Shown here piece after piece: positions 6,817 through 14,325 of a stretch of DNA of 16,573 nt; the first letter of the stretch is position 1, and the number at the start of each line of letters is the position of its first letter. Location of the stretch: positions 1 through 16,573 of the forward strand of contig DKYZ01000127.1 of assembly GCA_002493515.1 (NCBI GenBank), read 5' to 3'. The notes beneath the pieces were generated by a model that was given only the letters and a program-made list of their open reading frames with translations, had not been told where the DNA came from and made no database searches. Made by a program: the position numbers and the translations under genes. Source of the stretch: Porphyromonadaceae bacterium UBA7087. Lineage in GTDB: Bacteria; Bacteroidota; Bacteroidia; Bacteroidales; Muribaculaceae.

Positions 6817-7770
6817 ATGACCTACGAGGATTTCAGAAAGGAATGGCTTGACGACGGCGACACGATTGCAGTAAAGACCTCCGGCTCGACAGGAACCCCG
6901 AAGAGGATTGTGCTGACCAAGGACTTCGTGGCTGAAAGCGCCCGACGGACAATCGGATTTTTCGGAATCGACAGCACAAGCTTCCTCCACAGCTGCATAA
7001 GTCCCGACACAATAGGAGGAAAAATGGTTATGGTGAGGGCGATACTCGCCGGCTGCCGTCTCAGCTACGAGACCCCGACAAACCGGCCCGCCTTCCCCCG
7101 TTCCGGCGATGCGCAGATCACCCTCGCCTCGGTCGTAGCCTCGCAGATGCTTCACGTAGTCACTTCCCCATCCCTCTTCCGGCATGTAAAGACATTCCTC
7201 CTGGGCGGCTCTCCGGTCGACAGCCGGCTGAGAAGCATGATAGCCGGCTCTGGTCTCGACGTATATGAATCATACGGCATGACGGAGACGGCCTCCCACA
7301 TCGCCCTGCGCCACATCGATTCACCGCAGCCCGCGCCTTTCATCCCTCTGCCGGGCATAACGACGGAGGCCGATTCCCGGGGATGCCTCGTCATAACATT
7401 TCCCGACGGCACGTCCATAGCCACCAACGACCTTGCCGAGGTATATCCCGACGGCTGTTTCGACATCACCGGACGCCTTGACCACATGATAATCACGGGA
7501 GGAAAGAAGGTCAATCCGACACAGCTTGAAAAGGAGCTGTCGCAATTTACCGACTTTCCCTTCATCATCACCTCAAGGCCCGACATAAAATGGGGACACC
7601 ACATAGTCATGATTGTCGAGACAGGCGGCCGACATTTCGACGAGAACGGCTTCCTCAAGGCCGCCGGCGCGAAGCTCCCTCATCACATGCTTCCAAAGGA
7701 AATGATATATGTAGAAAAACTGCCTCAGCTCCCCGGTGGAAAACTCGACCGCCGCCCGCTGGAGCAGTAG
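6817..7770 (+). CDS. menE: o-Succinylbenzoate--CoA ligase, short form
   Basis: This AMP-forming ligase activates o-succinylbenzoate to its CoA thioester, the substrate of MenB. Adenylating-enzyme signatures are intact: the P-loop TSGSTGTPK at 21-29, YGMTETASH (153-161), TNDLAEV (203-209), GRLDHMIITGGKKV (219-232) and the adenylation lysine Lys310 in GGKLDR. The protein is only 317 residues, against about 450 for E. coli MenE; the P-loop begins at residue 21, so most of the N-terminal subdomain that normally precedes it is missing. This is a compact form rather than a break, because the frame is open and the C-terminal domain is complete. It follows menC by 12 bases and ends the men cluster. 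The thioesterase MenI, MenH, MenF, MenA and the methyltransferase are not in the window. Confidence 0.93.
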   Translation: MTYEDFRKEWLDDGDTIAVKTSGSTGTPKRIVLTKDFVAESARRTIGFFGIDSTSFLHSCISPDTIGGKMVMVRAILAGCRLSYETPTNRPAFPRSGDAQITLASVVASQMLHVVTSPSLFRHVKTFLLGGSPVDSRLRSMIAGSGLDVYESYGMTETASHIALRHIDSPQPAPFIPLPGITTEADSRGCLVITFPDGTSIATNDLAEVYPDGCFDITGRLDHMIITGGKKVNPTQLEKELSQFTDFPFIITSRPDIKWGHHIVMIVETGGRHFDENGFLKAAGAKLPHHMLPKEMIYVEKLPQLPGGKLDRRPLEQ

Positions 7771-7809
7771 CAGCCGTGAGCCGGCCACATTATGAATTTG
7801 CCCCCCGGC

Positions 7810-7832
7810 GCCATTTTTTTAGCCAAAATGGC
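7810..7832 (+). terminator. Possible hairpin terminator after menE
   Basis: The arms gccatttt (7810-7817) and aaaatggc (7825-7832) can form an 8-bp stem with a 7-base loop. No strong T tract follows (ccctttgttt), so termination would be weak. It lies 39 bases after the menE stop and directly before the putative regulator promoter, where an end of the men transcript would be expected. Confidence 0.4.
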
Positions 7833-7834
7833 CC

Positions 7835-7862
7835 TTTGTTTAATTTAAATGTTGTAAATTTG
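7835..7862 (+). promoter_or_regulatory. Putative promoter of the Crp/Fnr regulator gene
   Basis: A TTTG (7835-7838) and a perfect TAnnTTTG box, taaatttg at 7855-7862, are 16 bases apart. The spacing is shorter than the usual 19-21, so the -7 box is better supported than the -33. The leader to the chosen start at 7967 would be about 95 bases. I see no obvious Crp-like palindrome. Confidence 0.5.
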
Positions 7863-7966
7863 TGTTTTCTAACATATTCTTGAGGATACACCCCTGCCCG
7901 ACGGAACGGCCCATCTGAGAAATCCGGATGGCAATTTTCTCGCAACAGGGAGAGAAAGCATGGTTT

Positions 7967-8668
7967 ATGATTAAAAAAAGCACATTGGAACAAATAATCA
8001 GTCAGGATTTGTCTGACCTCTGGAGCATACTGACACCGGAAGAGAAGAGAATCGTGACAGATAATTTTTCAATCCATCATTTCAAGAAGAACCAGATGGT
8101 ATATGCCGAGCATGAAGACCCGGAATACCTGTGGGTGCTTCTGAAAGGAAAGGTTAAGATGTATAAGAGCGGCGTGGGAGACCGCGTGCAGATACTCAGG
8201 CTCTACCGGCCTGTGCAATATTTCGGCTACAGGGCATACTTCGCAAGGGAACAATACGTTTCATCGGCGGCCGCCTTCGAGATGTCGGTAATAGGCTGCA
8301 TACCCATGGATCTGGTGGAGAAACTGATCATGGGCAACAACGACCTGGCGATGTTTTTCATCCATGAGCTCTCGCGCAATCTCGGAGGCTCCGACACCAA
8401 GATAGTGAACCTCACCCAGAAGCATATCCGCGGACGCCTCGCCGAGGCCCTGCTGCTCCTGGCCGAGAACTACGGACTGGAGGATGACGAATCCACACTC
8501 AAGATATGCATGAGCCGTGAGGATCTGGCAAGCCTCTCAAATATGACAACATCCAACGCCATCCGCACCCTGACCACATTCGTCAACGAGCATCTGATAA
8601 TCGTAGACGGACGACGCATAAAAATCATAAACGTGCCCCAGCTCCGAAAGATTTCCAAATTCGGATAA
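7967..8668 (+). CDS. Crp/Fnr family transcriptional regulator
   Basis: The 233-residue product has an N-terminal cyclic-nucleotide-binding-like beta-roll (about 20-125, including EYLWVLLKGKVKMYKSG), a long dimerisation helix (about 130-160) and a C-terminal winged helix with SREDLASLSNMTTSNAIRTL as the helix-turn-helix (about 182-201). It lacks the four-cysteine set of an oxygen-sensing Fnr; only two cysteines are present. The conserved RxS phosphate-binding signature of cAMP-binding Crp is not apparent, so the ligand is unknown. I prefer ATG 7967 (MIKKSTLEQII); an in-frame ATG at 7928 would add 13 residues that look unrelated. The gene has its own promoter-like box, and a strong hairpin follows. 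Its place after menE may mean a link to respiration, but this is inference. Confidence 0.88.
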   Translation: MIKKSTLEQIISQDLSDLWSILTPEEKRIVTDNFSIHHFKKNQMVYAEHEDPEYLWVLLKGKVKMYKSGVGDRVQILRLYRPVQYFGYRAYFAREQYVSSAAAFEMSVIGCIPMDLVEKLIMGNNDLAMFFIHELSRNLGGSDTKIVNLTQKHIRGRLAEALLLLAENYGLEDDESTLKICMSREDLASLSNMTTSNAIRTLTTFVNEHLIIVDGRRIKIINVPQLRKISKFG

Positions 8669-8691
8669 GACACGCTCCCTGCCACAAGCGT

Positions 8692-8745
8692 AAGGATACG
8701 TAAAGCCCGACAGGCCATTTGGACTGCCGGGCTTTACGTATCCTT
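8692..8745. terminator. Very long bidirectional terminator hairpin between convergent genes
   Basis: The arm aaggatacgtaaagcccg (8692-8709) is exactly repeated in reverse complement at 8728-8745, an 18-bp perfect stem. Pairing continues inside (cag/ctg, cc/gg) after single mismatches, around an attt apex. The core gcccg stem flanked by AAA and TTT is typical of a bidirectional intrinsic terminator. It serves the plus-strand regulator (ends 8668) and the minus-strand lpxA (ends 8776). Confidence 0.8.
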
Positions 8746-8775
8746 CCGTCAATGCCGGATTCCGCTCTTTCCCGT

Positions 8776-9549
8776 TCAGATTGCCGAGCGGATGACGCCA
8801 CGGCCGGAATTTGTGACGAAGTCCACAATCTCGTCGCGGTATTCCGACTGCGGGAGTGTCTCGACAATGAGACGTATCGCGTTGGTGACGTTCAGGTCGC
8901 TCATATACAGGATGCGGTAGATCTCGGCTATCTGCTGTATGTCTTCCTGGGAGAAACCGTTGCGGTGCAGCCCGATGCTGTTGAGCCCTACATACGAGAT
9001 AGGCTCGCGGGCGGCCTTCACATAAGGAGGGATGTCCTTGTTGACCAACGCGCCCCCCTGGAGCATGATGTATTTGCCGAGATGGCAGAACTGATGGACA
9101 AGGCTTCCTCCCCCGATCACCGCATGGTCGTCTACCACCACCTCTCCCGCAAGCTGTGTGGCATTCGACATTATCACGCCGTCTCCAAGACGGCAGTCGT
9201 GGGCTACGTGGGTATATGCCATGAGAAGACAGTTTTTCCCGACGATTGTCTTGCCCTTGGACGCAGTGCCTCGGTTGACTGTCACACACTCCCTTAGAGT
9301 AGTGCCGTCGCCGATTATTGCCACTGTCTCCTCACCCCGGAACTTGAGGTCCTGCGGAATGCCGGAAACCACGGCCCCCGGAAAAATCCTGACCCCATTC
9401 CCTATGCGGGCTCCCGGGAAGATGGTGACGTTGCCCTCTATGACGCAGTTGTCGCCGATCTCCACATTGTCATGGATATTGGTGAAATTGCCAATGCTGA
9501 CATTGTTGCCGATTTTCGCGCCGGGATGAACGCTATATAACTTATCCAT
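8776..9549 (-). CDS. lpxA: UDP-N-acetylglucosamine acyltransferase
   Basis: LpxA transfers a 3-hydroxyacyl chain from acyl-ACP to the 3-OH of UDP-GlcNAc, the first step of lipid A synthesis, in the cytoplasm. The 257-residue product is built of hexapeptide repeats (left-handed beta helix, about 1-185), for example VHPGAKIGNNVSIG at the start. It carries GIPQDLKF (63-70) and the catalytic His117 in VAHDC, matching His125 of E. coli, then a helical C-terminal domain (about 190-257). The length is normal. ATG 9549 gives the standard beginning. It is the last gene of lpxD-lpxC/fabZ-lpxA on the minus strand, 61 bases after lpxC-fabZ, and ends 30 bases from the long terminator hairpin. The preferred acyl length cannot be read with certainty. 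Confidence 0.95.
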   Translation of the reverse strand: MDKLYSVHPGAKIGNNVSIGNFTNIHDNVEIGDNCVIEGNVTIFPGARIGNGVRIFPGAVVSGIPQDLKFRGEETVAIIGDGTTLRECVTVNRGTASKGKTIVGKNCLLMAYTHVAHDCRLGDGVIMSNATQLAGEVVVDDHAVIGGGSLVHQFCHLGKYIMLQGGALVNKDIPPYVKAAREPISYVGLNSIGLHRNGFSQEDIQQIAEIYRILYMSDLNVTNAIRLIVETLPQSEYRDEIVDFVTNSGRGVIRSAI

Positions 9550-9610
9550 TACTATTTTCTCTTTCTTTCTCTTAACGGCAGCCGCCGCAAGGGGAGGCCG
9601 CCCCCATATC

Positions 9611-10993
9611 TTATTTATTCTTTATTATCTGCGCCATGAACTCAGCCTCGCAGACCACCTTCTCTCCTACAAAGGCATAGCCCTTGACCACGGCACATCC
9701 GCGACGGATTTCCGTCTGCAGCCCGACGCTGAGGAGCAGCGTGGCGCCCGGCACTACCTTCTGGCGGAACTTCACATTGTCGATCTTGAGGAAATAGGTG
9801 GAATATTTCTCCGGCTCCTCAAGGAAGTTGAGCACGAGCACTCCGGCAGCCTGCGCCATTGCCTCCACCTGGAGCACACCGGGCATCACCGGCTCCTGCG
9901 GGAAGTGGCCCTGGAAGAAGGGCTCGTTGACCGTGACGTTCTTTATGGCCACTATATGCTTGCGGTCAAGCTCGATCACTTTGTCGATGAGCAGGAAGGG
10001 ATAGCGGTGGGGAAGAAGCTTGCGGATGCCGTTGATGTCGATGAGGGGTTCCTGGTTGGGATTATATACGGGCGACTGTACCTCGTTGTGGCGCACCTCC
10101 TTGCGCATGATGCGCGTGAACTTGTTGTTGATGGTGTGGCCCGGACGTATGGCCACTACCCTGCCCTTGATGGGGCGGCCGATGAGCGCGAGATCGCCGA
10201 TCACGTCCATGAGCTTGTGGCGTGCCGGCTCGTTCTCCCATTTTAGGGGCTTGGGATTTATATATCCCAGCTTGTTGAGATTCATGTGGGGCACATTCAT
10301 GAGGTCGCATATCGTGTCGATCTTGTCCTGCTCTACGGGACGGTCGTAAATCACGATGGCATTGTCGAGGTCGCCCCCCTTGATGAGGCCGTGTCTCGAG
10401 AGTTCCTCTATCTCGCGGACGAATACGAACGTGCGTGCGCTCGCCACCTCCTGCTTGAACTCGGCCAGGTCGTCGAGCACGGCAAACTGGTTGGGAAGAA
10501 TCGGCGAATTATATTCCACCATCACCTCGACACTGAAACCGTCGTCAGGATAGACGGTGATGGTAGAGCCGCTGGCATCATCCTTGATGCGGGTCTTCTC
10601 CTTTATTATATAGAAATCCTTGTCGGCGTTCTGCTCTTTGAGACCTGTCTTCTCGATAGCGTCGACATACTGGACGGCGCTGCCGTCGAGAATCGGAAAT
10701 TCCGGACCGTTGACCTCGATGAGACAGTTGTCAATCCCGGCGGCATAAAGGGCTGCCAGGGCATGCTCAACCGTGCTCACCCGGACGCCGTTCCTTCCGA
10801 GCACCGTGCCGCGGGTGGTGTCGACCACATTCTCCGCCACACACTCAATCTCGGGCTCTCCCTCGAAATCCACTCTCTTCACGCGATAACCGCTGTTTTC
10901 CTTTGCAGGACAGAATCTCGCGATGATCTCCATTCCGGAGTGCAGTCCCTTGCCGCTCACCGTGAATGGCGCCTGTAATGTTAGCTGGTTCAT
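9611..10993 (-). CDS. lpxC-fabZ: Bifunctional UDP-3-O-acyl-N-acetylglucosamine deacetylase / 3-hydroxyacyl-ACP dehydratase
   Basis: One 460-residue protein joins two enzymes. Residues 1 to about 305 are LpxC, the zinc deacetylase committing UDP-acyl-GlcNAc to lipid A: Glu76-His77 in VEHALAALY, His259 and Asp263 in RHKLMDVIGDL, and His286 in RPGHTINNKF match the E. coli catalytic and zinc-binding residues. Residues about 318-460 are FabZ, the dehydratase of fatty acid elongation: PHRYPFLLID (328-337), FFQGHFP with catalytic His363, and LQVEAMAQ with Glu377. The junction lies near 305-318. This fusion is characteristic of Bacteroidetes and couples competing uses of the 3-hydroxyacyl-ACP pool. 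Its ATG overlaps the lpxD stop in an ATGA, giving translational coupling. I see no frameshift or missing residue. Confidence 0.96.
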   Translation of the reverse strand: MNQLTLQAPFTVSGKGLHSGMEIIARFCPAKENSGYRVKRVDFEGEPEIECVAENVVDTTRGTVLGRNGVRVSTVEHALAALYAAGIDNCLIEVNGPEFPILDGSAVQYVDAIEKTGLKEQNADKDFYIIKEKTRIKDDASGSTITVYPDDGFSVEVMVEYNSPILPNQFAVLDDLAEFKQEVASARTFVFVREIEELSRHGLIKGGDLDNAIVIYDRPVEQDKIDTICDLMNVPHMNLNKLGYINPKPLKWENEPARHKLMDVIGDLALIGRPIKGRVVAIRPGHTINNKFTRIMRKEVRHNEVQSPVYNPNQEPLIDINGIRKLLPHRYPFLLIDKVIELDRKHIVAIKNVTVNEPFFQGHFPQEPVMPGVLQVEAMAQAAGVLVLNFLEEPEKYSTYFLKIDNVKFRQKVVPGATLLLSVGLQTEIRRGCAVVKGYAFVGEKVVCEAEFMAQIIKNK

Positions 10994-12000
10994 TTCTTAT
11001 CTTTTTTTATTATTTCCTCGTAGATTTTACCCATGTTTCTCAGATAGACCTGGTTTTTGGCAAACTGCCGGGCGTCGACCGCCGGATACCCCAGCAGCCT
11101 CTTTCCGTCGCCCACGTTGTTGGGTATTCCCGACTGGGCGCCGATCTCGTTGCCGTCGCCTACGGTGATATGGCCCGCGAAACCCACCTGGCCGCCGATG
11201 CGGTTGGAGTCGCCGATTCTCGTCGAGCCGGCCACGCCAGCCTGCGCCGCAATGACGTTGTTGCGGCCTATCGCCACGTTGTGGGCCACCTGGATGAGGT
11301 TGTCGAGCTTCGTGCCGCGCCCAATGACCGTGCTTCCGAATGTGGCGCGGTCGATGGTGGTGTTGGCCCCTATCTCCACGTCATCCTCTATCCTGACGTT
11401 GCCCGTCTGGGGAATTTTCTCATAAATGTCGCCCTTGGGAGCGAATCCGAAGCCGTCGGCTCCTATCACACAGCCGGAATGCAGGATACATCTGCTTCCT
11501 ATCACGCATCCCTCGTAAATCCTCACTCCGGCCCTGATCACGGTGTCCTCTCCTATCGTCACGCAGTCGCCGACATATGCCTGAGGATATATCCTCACGC
11601 CTTTGCCCAGGCGGACTCCCTTTCCGATGTAGGCGAACGCCCCGATATAGGAATCCTCCGGAATCACAACGTCCTCGGCCACATGACACGGCTGCTCGAT
11701 GCCTTTGGGCACGGGCTTGCCGCGCTCGATCATCGTCAGAAGCTCTGCGAGCGTGGAATATGGGTCGGCCACCCTTATCAATACAGGCCCGGAAGCGCCT
11801 CCGGCGTCGAAGTCGTCTCCCACGAGAAGAGCCGACGCCCGGGTGGTGGTGAGGAAGTGCGCATATTTTGGATTGGCGATAAAAGAGAGGTCTCCGGGGC
11901 CGGCCTCCTCAATCTTTGCAAAGCCGGTGAGTCTCACTTCTCCGTCGCCTTCGACCCTGCCGCCGACGATAGCGGCGAGGCCGTTGGGGGTTATTTCCAT
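10990..12000 (-). CDS. lpxD: UDP-3-O-(3-hydroxyacyl)glucosamine N-acyltransferase
   Basis: LpxD adds the second, amide-linked hydroxyacyl chain from acyl-ACP to the deacetylated sugar, the third lipid A step. The 336-residue product has an N-terminal uridine-binding domain (MEITPNGLAAIVGG, GDLSFIANPKY at 36-46), a long run of hexapeptide repeats (about 105-300) and the catalytic His240 in LIQVAHNV, matching His239 of E. coli. The C-terminus ends in a charged helix (KIYEEIIKKDKK). I chose ATG at 12000 because homologues begin at MEITPN. In-frame upstream codons reach 12054 but would add an unrelated 18-residue stretch. It is the first gene of the lpx block here. A weak box on the minus strand, gatatttg (12031-12024), could be its -7 element; no -33 is seen. 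Confidence 0.95.
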   Translation of the reverse strand: MEITPNGLAAIVGGRVEGDGEVRLTGFAKIEEAGPGDLSFIANPKYAHFLTTTRASALLVGDDFDAGGASGPVLIRVADPYSTLAELLTMIERGKPVPKGIEQPCHVAEDVVIPEDSYIGAFAYIGKGVRLGKGVRIYPQAYVGDCVTIGEDTVIRAGVRIYEGCVIGSRCILHSGCVIGADGFGFAPKGDIYEKIPQTGNVRIEDDVEIGANTTIDRATFGSTVIGRGTKLDNLIQVAHNVAIGRNNVIAAQAGVAGSTRIGDSNRIGGQVGFAGHITVGDGNEIGAQSGIPNNVGDGKRLLGYPAVDARQFAKNQVYLRNMGKIYEEIIKKDKK

Positions 12001-12287
12001 AGTGTCAGTAAGATAATTTTCTGCAAATATCGTCATTTTTTTACAATTACACATAGTTTTATATGGCTAATCTTATCATCTACGGCATTTTTTAATTTTT
12101 TATGCCTCCGGAGGGGGGTTAATCCACAAAAAATTCTTACTTTTGCATCAAATATACTTTTCGGGCGCCCGCACCCGCCGCTGCCAGCTCCGGAAGGGGC
12201 CGGGCCCAGGGGGCGGACTCATCACGGAAAGACCAGACCATGAAAAATACAACCGAATAATAACCATCAAAAAAAAGTTCAAATCAA
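12001..12287. other. Divergent intergenic region between lpxD and methylmalonyl-CoA epimerase
   Basis: No gene is seen in these 287 bases. The left half is AT-rich with several T runs (12034-12041, 12088-12101). The centre has cctccggagg and a plus-strand promoter-like box (12138-12145). The right half, 12162-12240, is GC-rich with a perfect palindrome cgggcgcccg (12162-12171) and gggccgggccc-like segments, so the leader of the epimerase mRNA is probably structured. The last 40 bases before the ATG are A-rich. I do not recognise a riboswitch; in particular I see no cobalamin box. Confidence 0.6.
12138..12145 (+). promoter_or_regulatory. Putative -7 box of the methylmalonyl-CoA decarboxylase operon
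   Basis: tacttttg matches TAnnTTTG. A TTTG at the expected -33 position is missing (the place reads G-rich), so support is partial. If used, the transcript would carry a leader of roughly 135 bases that includes the GC-rich palindromic stretch. Confidence 0.45.
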
Positions 12288-12719
12288 ATGGAAATCTCTC
12301 ATATTGAACACATCGGCATCGCCGTGCCCAACCTGGCTGAGGCGATAAAGTATTACGAGAACGTGCTTGGCCTCAAGTGCTACAAGCAGGAGGTAGTGGA
12401 AGACCAGAAGGTGACGACAGCCTTCTTCAAGGTGGGCGACACCAAGATCGAGCTTCTGGAGCCCACATGCGCAGAGAGCACTATCGCGAAGTTCATCGAG
12501 AAGAACGGCGGCCGCGGCGGCATGCACCACATGGCATTTGCCATCGAGGACGGAGTGGCCAACGCCCTGGCAGAGTGTGAGGAGAAGGGGATAAAGCTCA
12601 TCGACAAGGCTCCGCGCAAAGGCGCCGACGGCCTTCAGATCGCCTTCCTCCATCCCAAGTCGACAGAGGCCGTGCTCACAGAGCTCTGCGAGGACCCCTC
12701 CAAGAAATGCGGCTGCTAA
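12288..12719 (+). CDS. mce: Methylmalonyl-CoA epimerase
   Basis: The enzyme interconverts (R)- and (S)-methylmalonyl-CoA, linking B12-dependent methylmalonyl-CoA mutase with the downstream decarboxylase in the succinate-propionate route. The 143-residue product is a vicinal-oxygen-chelate fold protein of two paired beta-alpha-beta-beta-beta modules. Candidate metal ligands are His8 in HIEHIGIAV, Glu55 in KIELLEP, the His80-His81 pair in GMHHMAFAIED, and Glu132 in AVLTELCE, all at family positions. The length is typical. It ends in KKCGC, a short cysteine-rich tail of unclear use. It is the first gene of the decarboxylase operon and lies 31 bases before mmdA. The start region is A-rich with no Shine-Dalgarno sequence, as usual in Bacteroidetes. 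Confidence 0.94.
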   Translation: MEISHIEHIGIAVPNLAEAIKYYENVLGLKCYKQEVVEDQKVTTAFFKVGDTKIELLEPTCAESTIAKFIEKNGGRGGMHHMAFAIEDGVANALAECEEKGIKLIDKAPRKGADGLQIAFLHPKSTEAVLTELCEDPSKKCGC

Positions 12720-12750
12720 AACATTAACAACACAACAACTATCAGATAAA

Positions 12751-14304
12751 ATGAGCATTCAGCAGGAAAAAATCCAGGAACTCATAGAGAAGCGCGCCGA
12801 GGCGCGTCTGGGCGGCGGCGAGAAAGCCATCCAGAAACAGCACGAGAGAGGCAAGTACACAGCGCGCGAGAGAATCGCCCAGCTGCTTGACGAGGGCAGC
12901 TTCGAGGAGCTCGACATGTTCGTGACACACCGTTGCACCAACTTCGGCCAGGACAAGAAGCACATCCTCGGCGACGGCGTTGTGACAGGTTTCGGTACGA
13001 TCGAGGGTCGCCTGGTATATGTATTCGCACAGGACTTCACGGTATTTGGCGGCTCGCTGTCGGAGACCATGGCACAGAAGATATGCAAGGTGATGGACCT
13101 CGCCATGAAGATGGGAGCCCCTGTCATCGGCCTTAACGACTCGGGCGGCGCACGCATCCAGGAGGGTATCAACGCCCTCGCCGGCTACTCCGAGATCTTC
13201 CAGCGCAACATCCTCGCCTCCGGCGTGGTGCCCCAGATCTCAGCCATCCTCGGCCCCTGCGCCGGCGGCGCTGTCTACAGCCCGGCCCTGACCGACTTCA
13301 CAATCATGGCCAAGGGTATCTCCTATATGTTCCTCACGGGTCCGTCGGTTGTCAAGACCGTTACGGGCGAGGACGTTACCCAGGAGCAGCTCGGTGGCGC
13401 ATCCGTGCATTCCACCAAGAGCGGTGTGACCCACTTCGTTGCCGAGAACGGCGAGGAGGCCCTCATGATCATCCGCAAGCTTCTGAGCTACATGCCGCAG
13501 AACAACCTGGAGGAGACTCCGCTCGTGGCCTGCAACGACCCGATCGACCGTCTCGAGGACTCCCTCAACGACATCATCCCCGACACTGCCAAGAAGAGCT
13601 ACGACATGTATGAGGTGATCGCCTCGATCGTCGACAACGGCGAGTTCCTCGAAGTGCAGAAAGACTATGCCAAGAACATCATCGTGGGCTTCGCCCGCTT
13701 CAACGGCCAGTCGGTCGGCATCGTGGCCAACCAGCCCAAGGTGCTCGCCGGCGTTCTCGACAGCAACGCCTCCAGAAAGGGCGCACGCTTCGTACGCTTC
13801 TGCGACGCCTTCAACATTCCTCTGGTAACGCTCGTCGACGTGCCGGGCTTCCTGCCGGGCACCGGCCAGGAATACAACGGCGTGATCCTCCACGGCGCCA
13901 AGCTGCTCTATGCTTATGGAGAGGCTACAGTGCCCAAGGTGACCGTGACACTGCGCAAGAGCTACGGCGGCAGCCACATCGTGATGAGCTGCAAGCAGCT
14001 CCGTGGCGACGTCAACTACGCATGGCCCTCAGCAGAGATCGCCGTGATGGGAGCCGAGGGTGCCGTAGGCGTGCTCTACGCCAAGGAGGCCAAGTCGCAG
14101 GCTGATCCCGCCGCCTTCATCAAGGAGAAGGAGGAGGAATACCGCAAGCTCTTCGCCAACCCCTACAACGCCGCAAAATACGGCTACATCGACGACGTCA
14201 TCGAGCCGCGCAACACGCGCTTCCGCGTAATCCGCGCCCTTCAGATGCTTGCCACCAAGAAGGTGTCGAATCCGGCCAAGAAACACGGCAACATTCCATT
14301 GTAA
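12751..14304 (+). CDS. mmdA: Methylmalonyl-CoA decarboxylase carboxyltransferase (alpha) subunit
   Basis: This subunit moves the carboxyl group of (S)-methylmalonyl-CoA to the biotin of the carrier protein, giving propionyl-CoA. The 517-residue product is a two-domain crotonase-like carboxyltransferase: the N-domain has DSGGARIQEG (130-139) and GPCAGGAVYSPAL (168-180), and the C-domain has DVPGFLPGTGQE (363-374) and SYGGSHIVMSC, which form the two oxyanion sites. The same family includes propionyl-CoA carboxylase beta chains. The OadG-like, biotin-carrier and OadB-like genes downstream, and the absence of biotin carboxylase, favour the Na+-translocating decarboxylase. Base and codon use is strongly GC-rich (40 of 60 in 13141-13200) and C-ending, consistent with high expression. 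It precedes the OadG-like gene by 21 bases. Confidence 0.94.
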   Translation: MSIQQEKIQELIEKRAEARLGGGEKAIQKQHERGKYTARERIAQLLDEGSFEELDMFVTHRCTNFGQDKKHILGDGVVTGFGTIEGRLVYVFAQDFTVFGGSLSETMAQKICKVMDLAMKMGAPVIGLNDSGGARIQEGINALAGYSEIFQRNILASGVVPQISAILGPCAGGAVYSPALTDFTIMAKGISYMFLTGPSVVKTVTGEDVTQEQLGGASVHSTKSGVTHFVAENGEEALMIIRKLLSYMPQNNLEETPLVACNDPIDRLEDSLNDIIPDTAKKSYDMYEVIASIVDNGEFLEVQKDYAKNIIVGFARFNGQSVGIVANQPKVLAGVLDSNASRKGARFVRFCDAFNIPLVTLVDVPGFLPGTGQEYNGVILHGAKLLYAYGEATVPKVTVTLRKSYGGSHIVMSCKQLRGDVNYAWPSAEIAVMGAEGAVGVLYAKEAKSQADPAAFIKEKEEEYRKLFANPYNAAKYGYIDDVIEPRNTRFRVIRALQMLATKKVSNPAKKHGNIPL

Positions 14305-14325
14305 TCCCAAACCCACGCTTCAAAA

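Noticed and set aside
10966..12243. Plus-strand open frame of 425 codons opposite lpxD
   Set aside because: lpxD on the other strand has full catalytic motifs and hexapeptide repeats. The long antisense frame is explained by GC-rich codon bias.
12001..12287. Cobalamin riboswitch before the methylmalonyl-CoA operon
   Set aside because: No B12-box-like sequence was recognised, and the operon's enzymes in this window do not themselves use B12.
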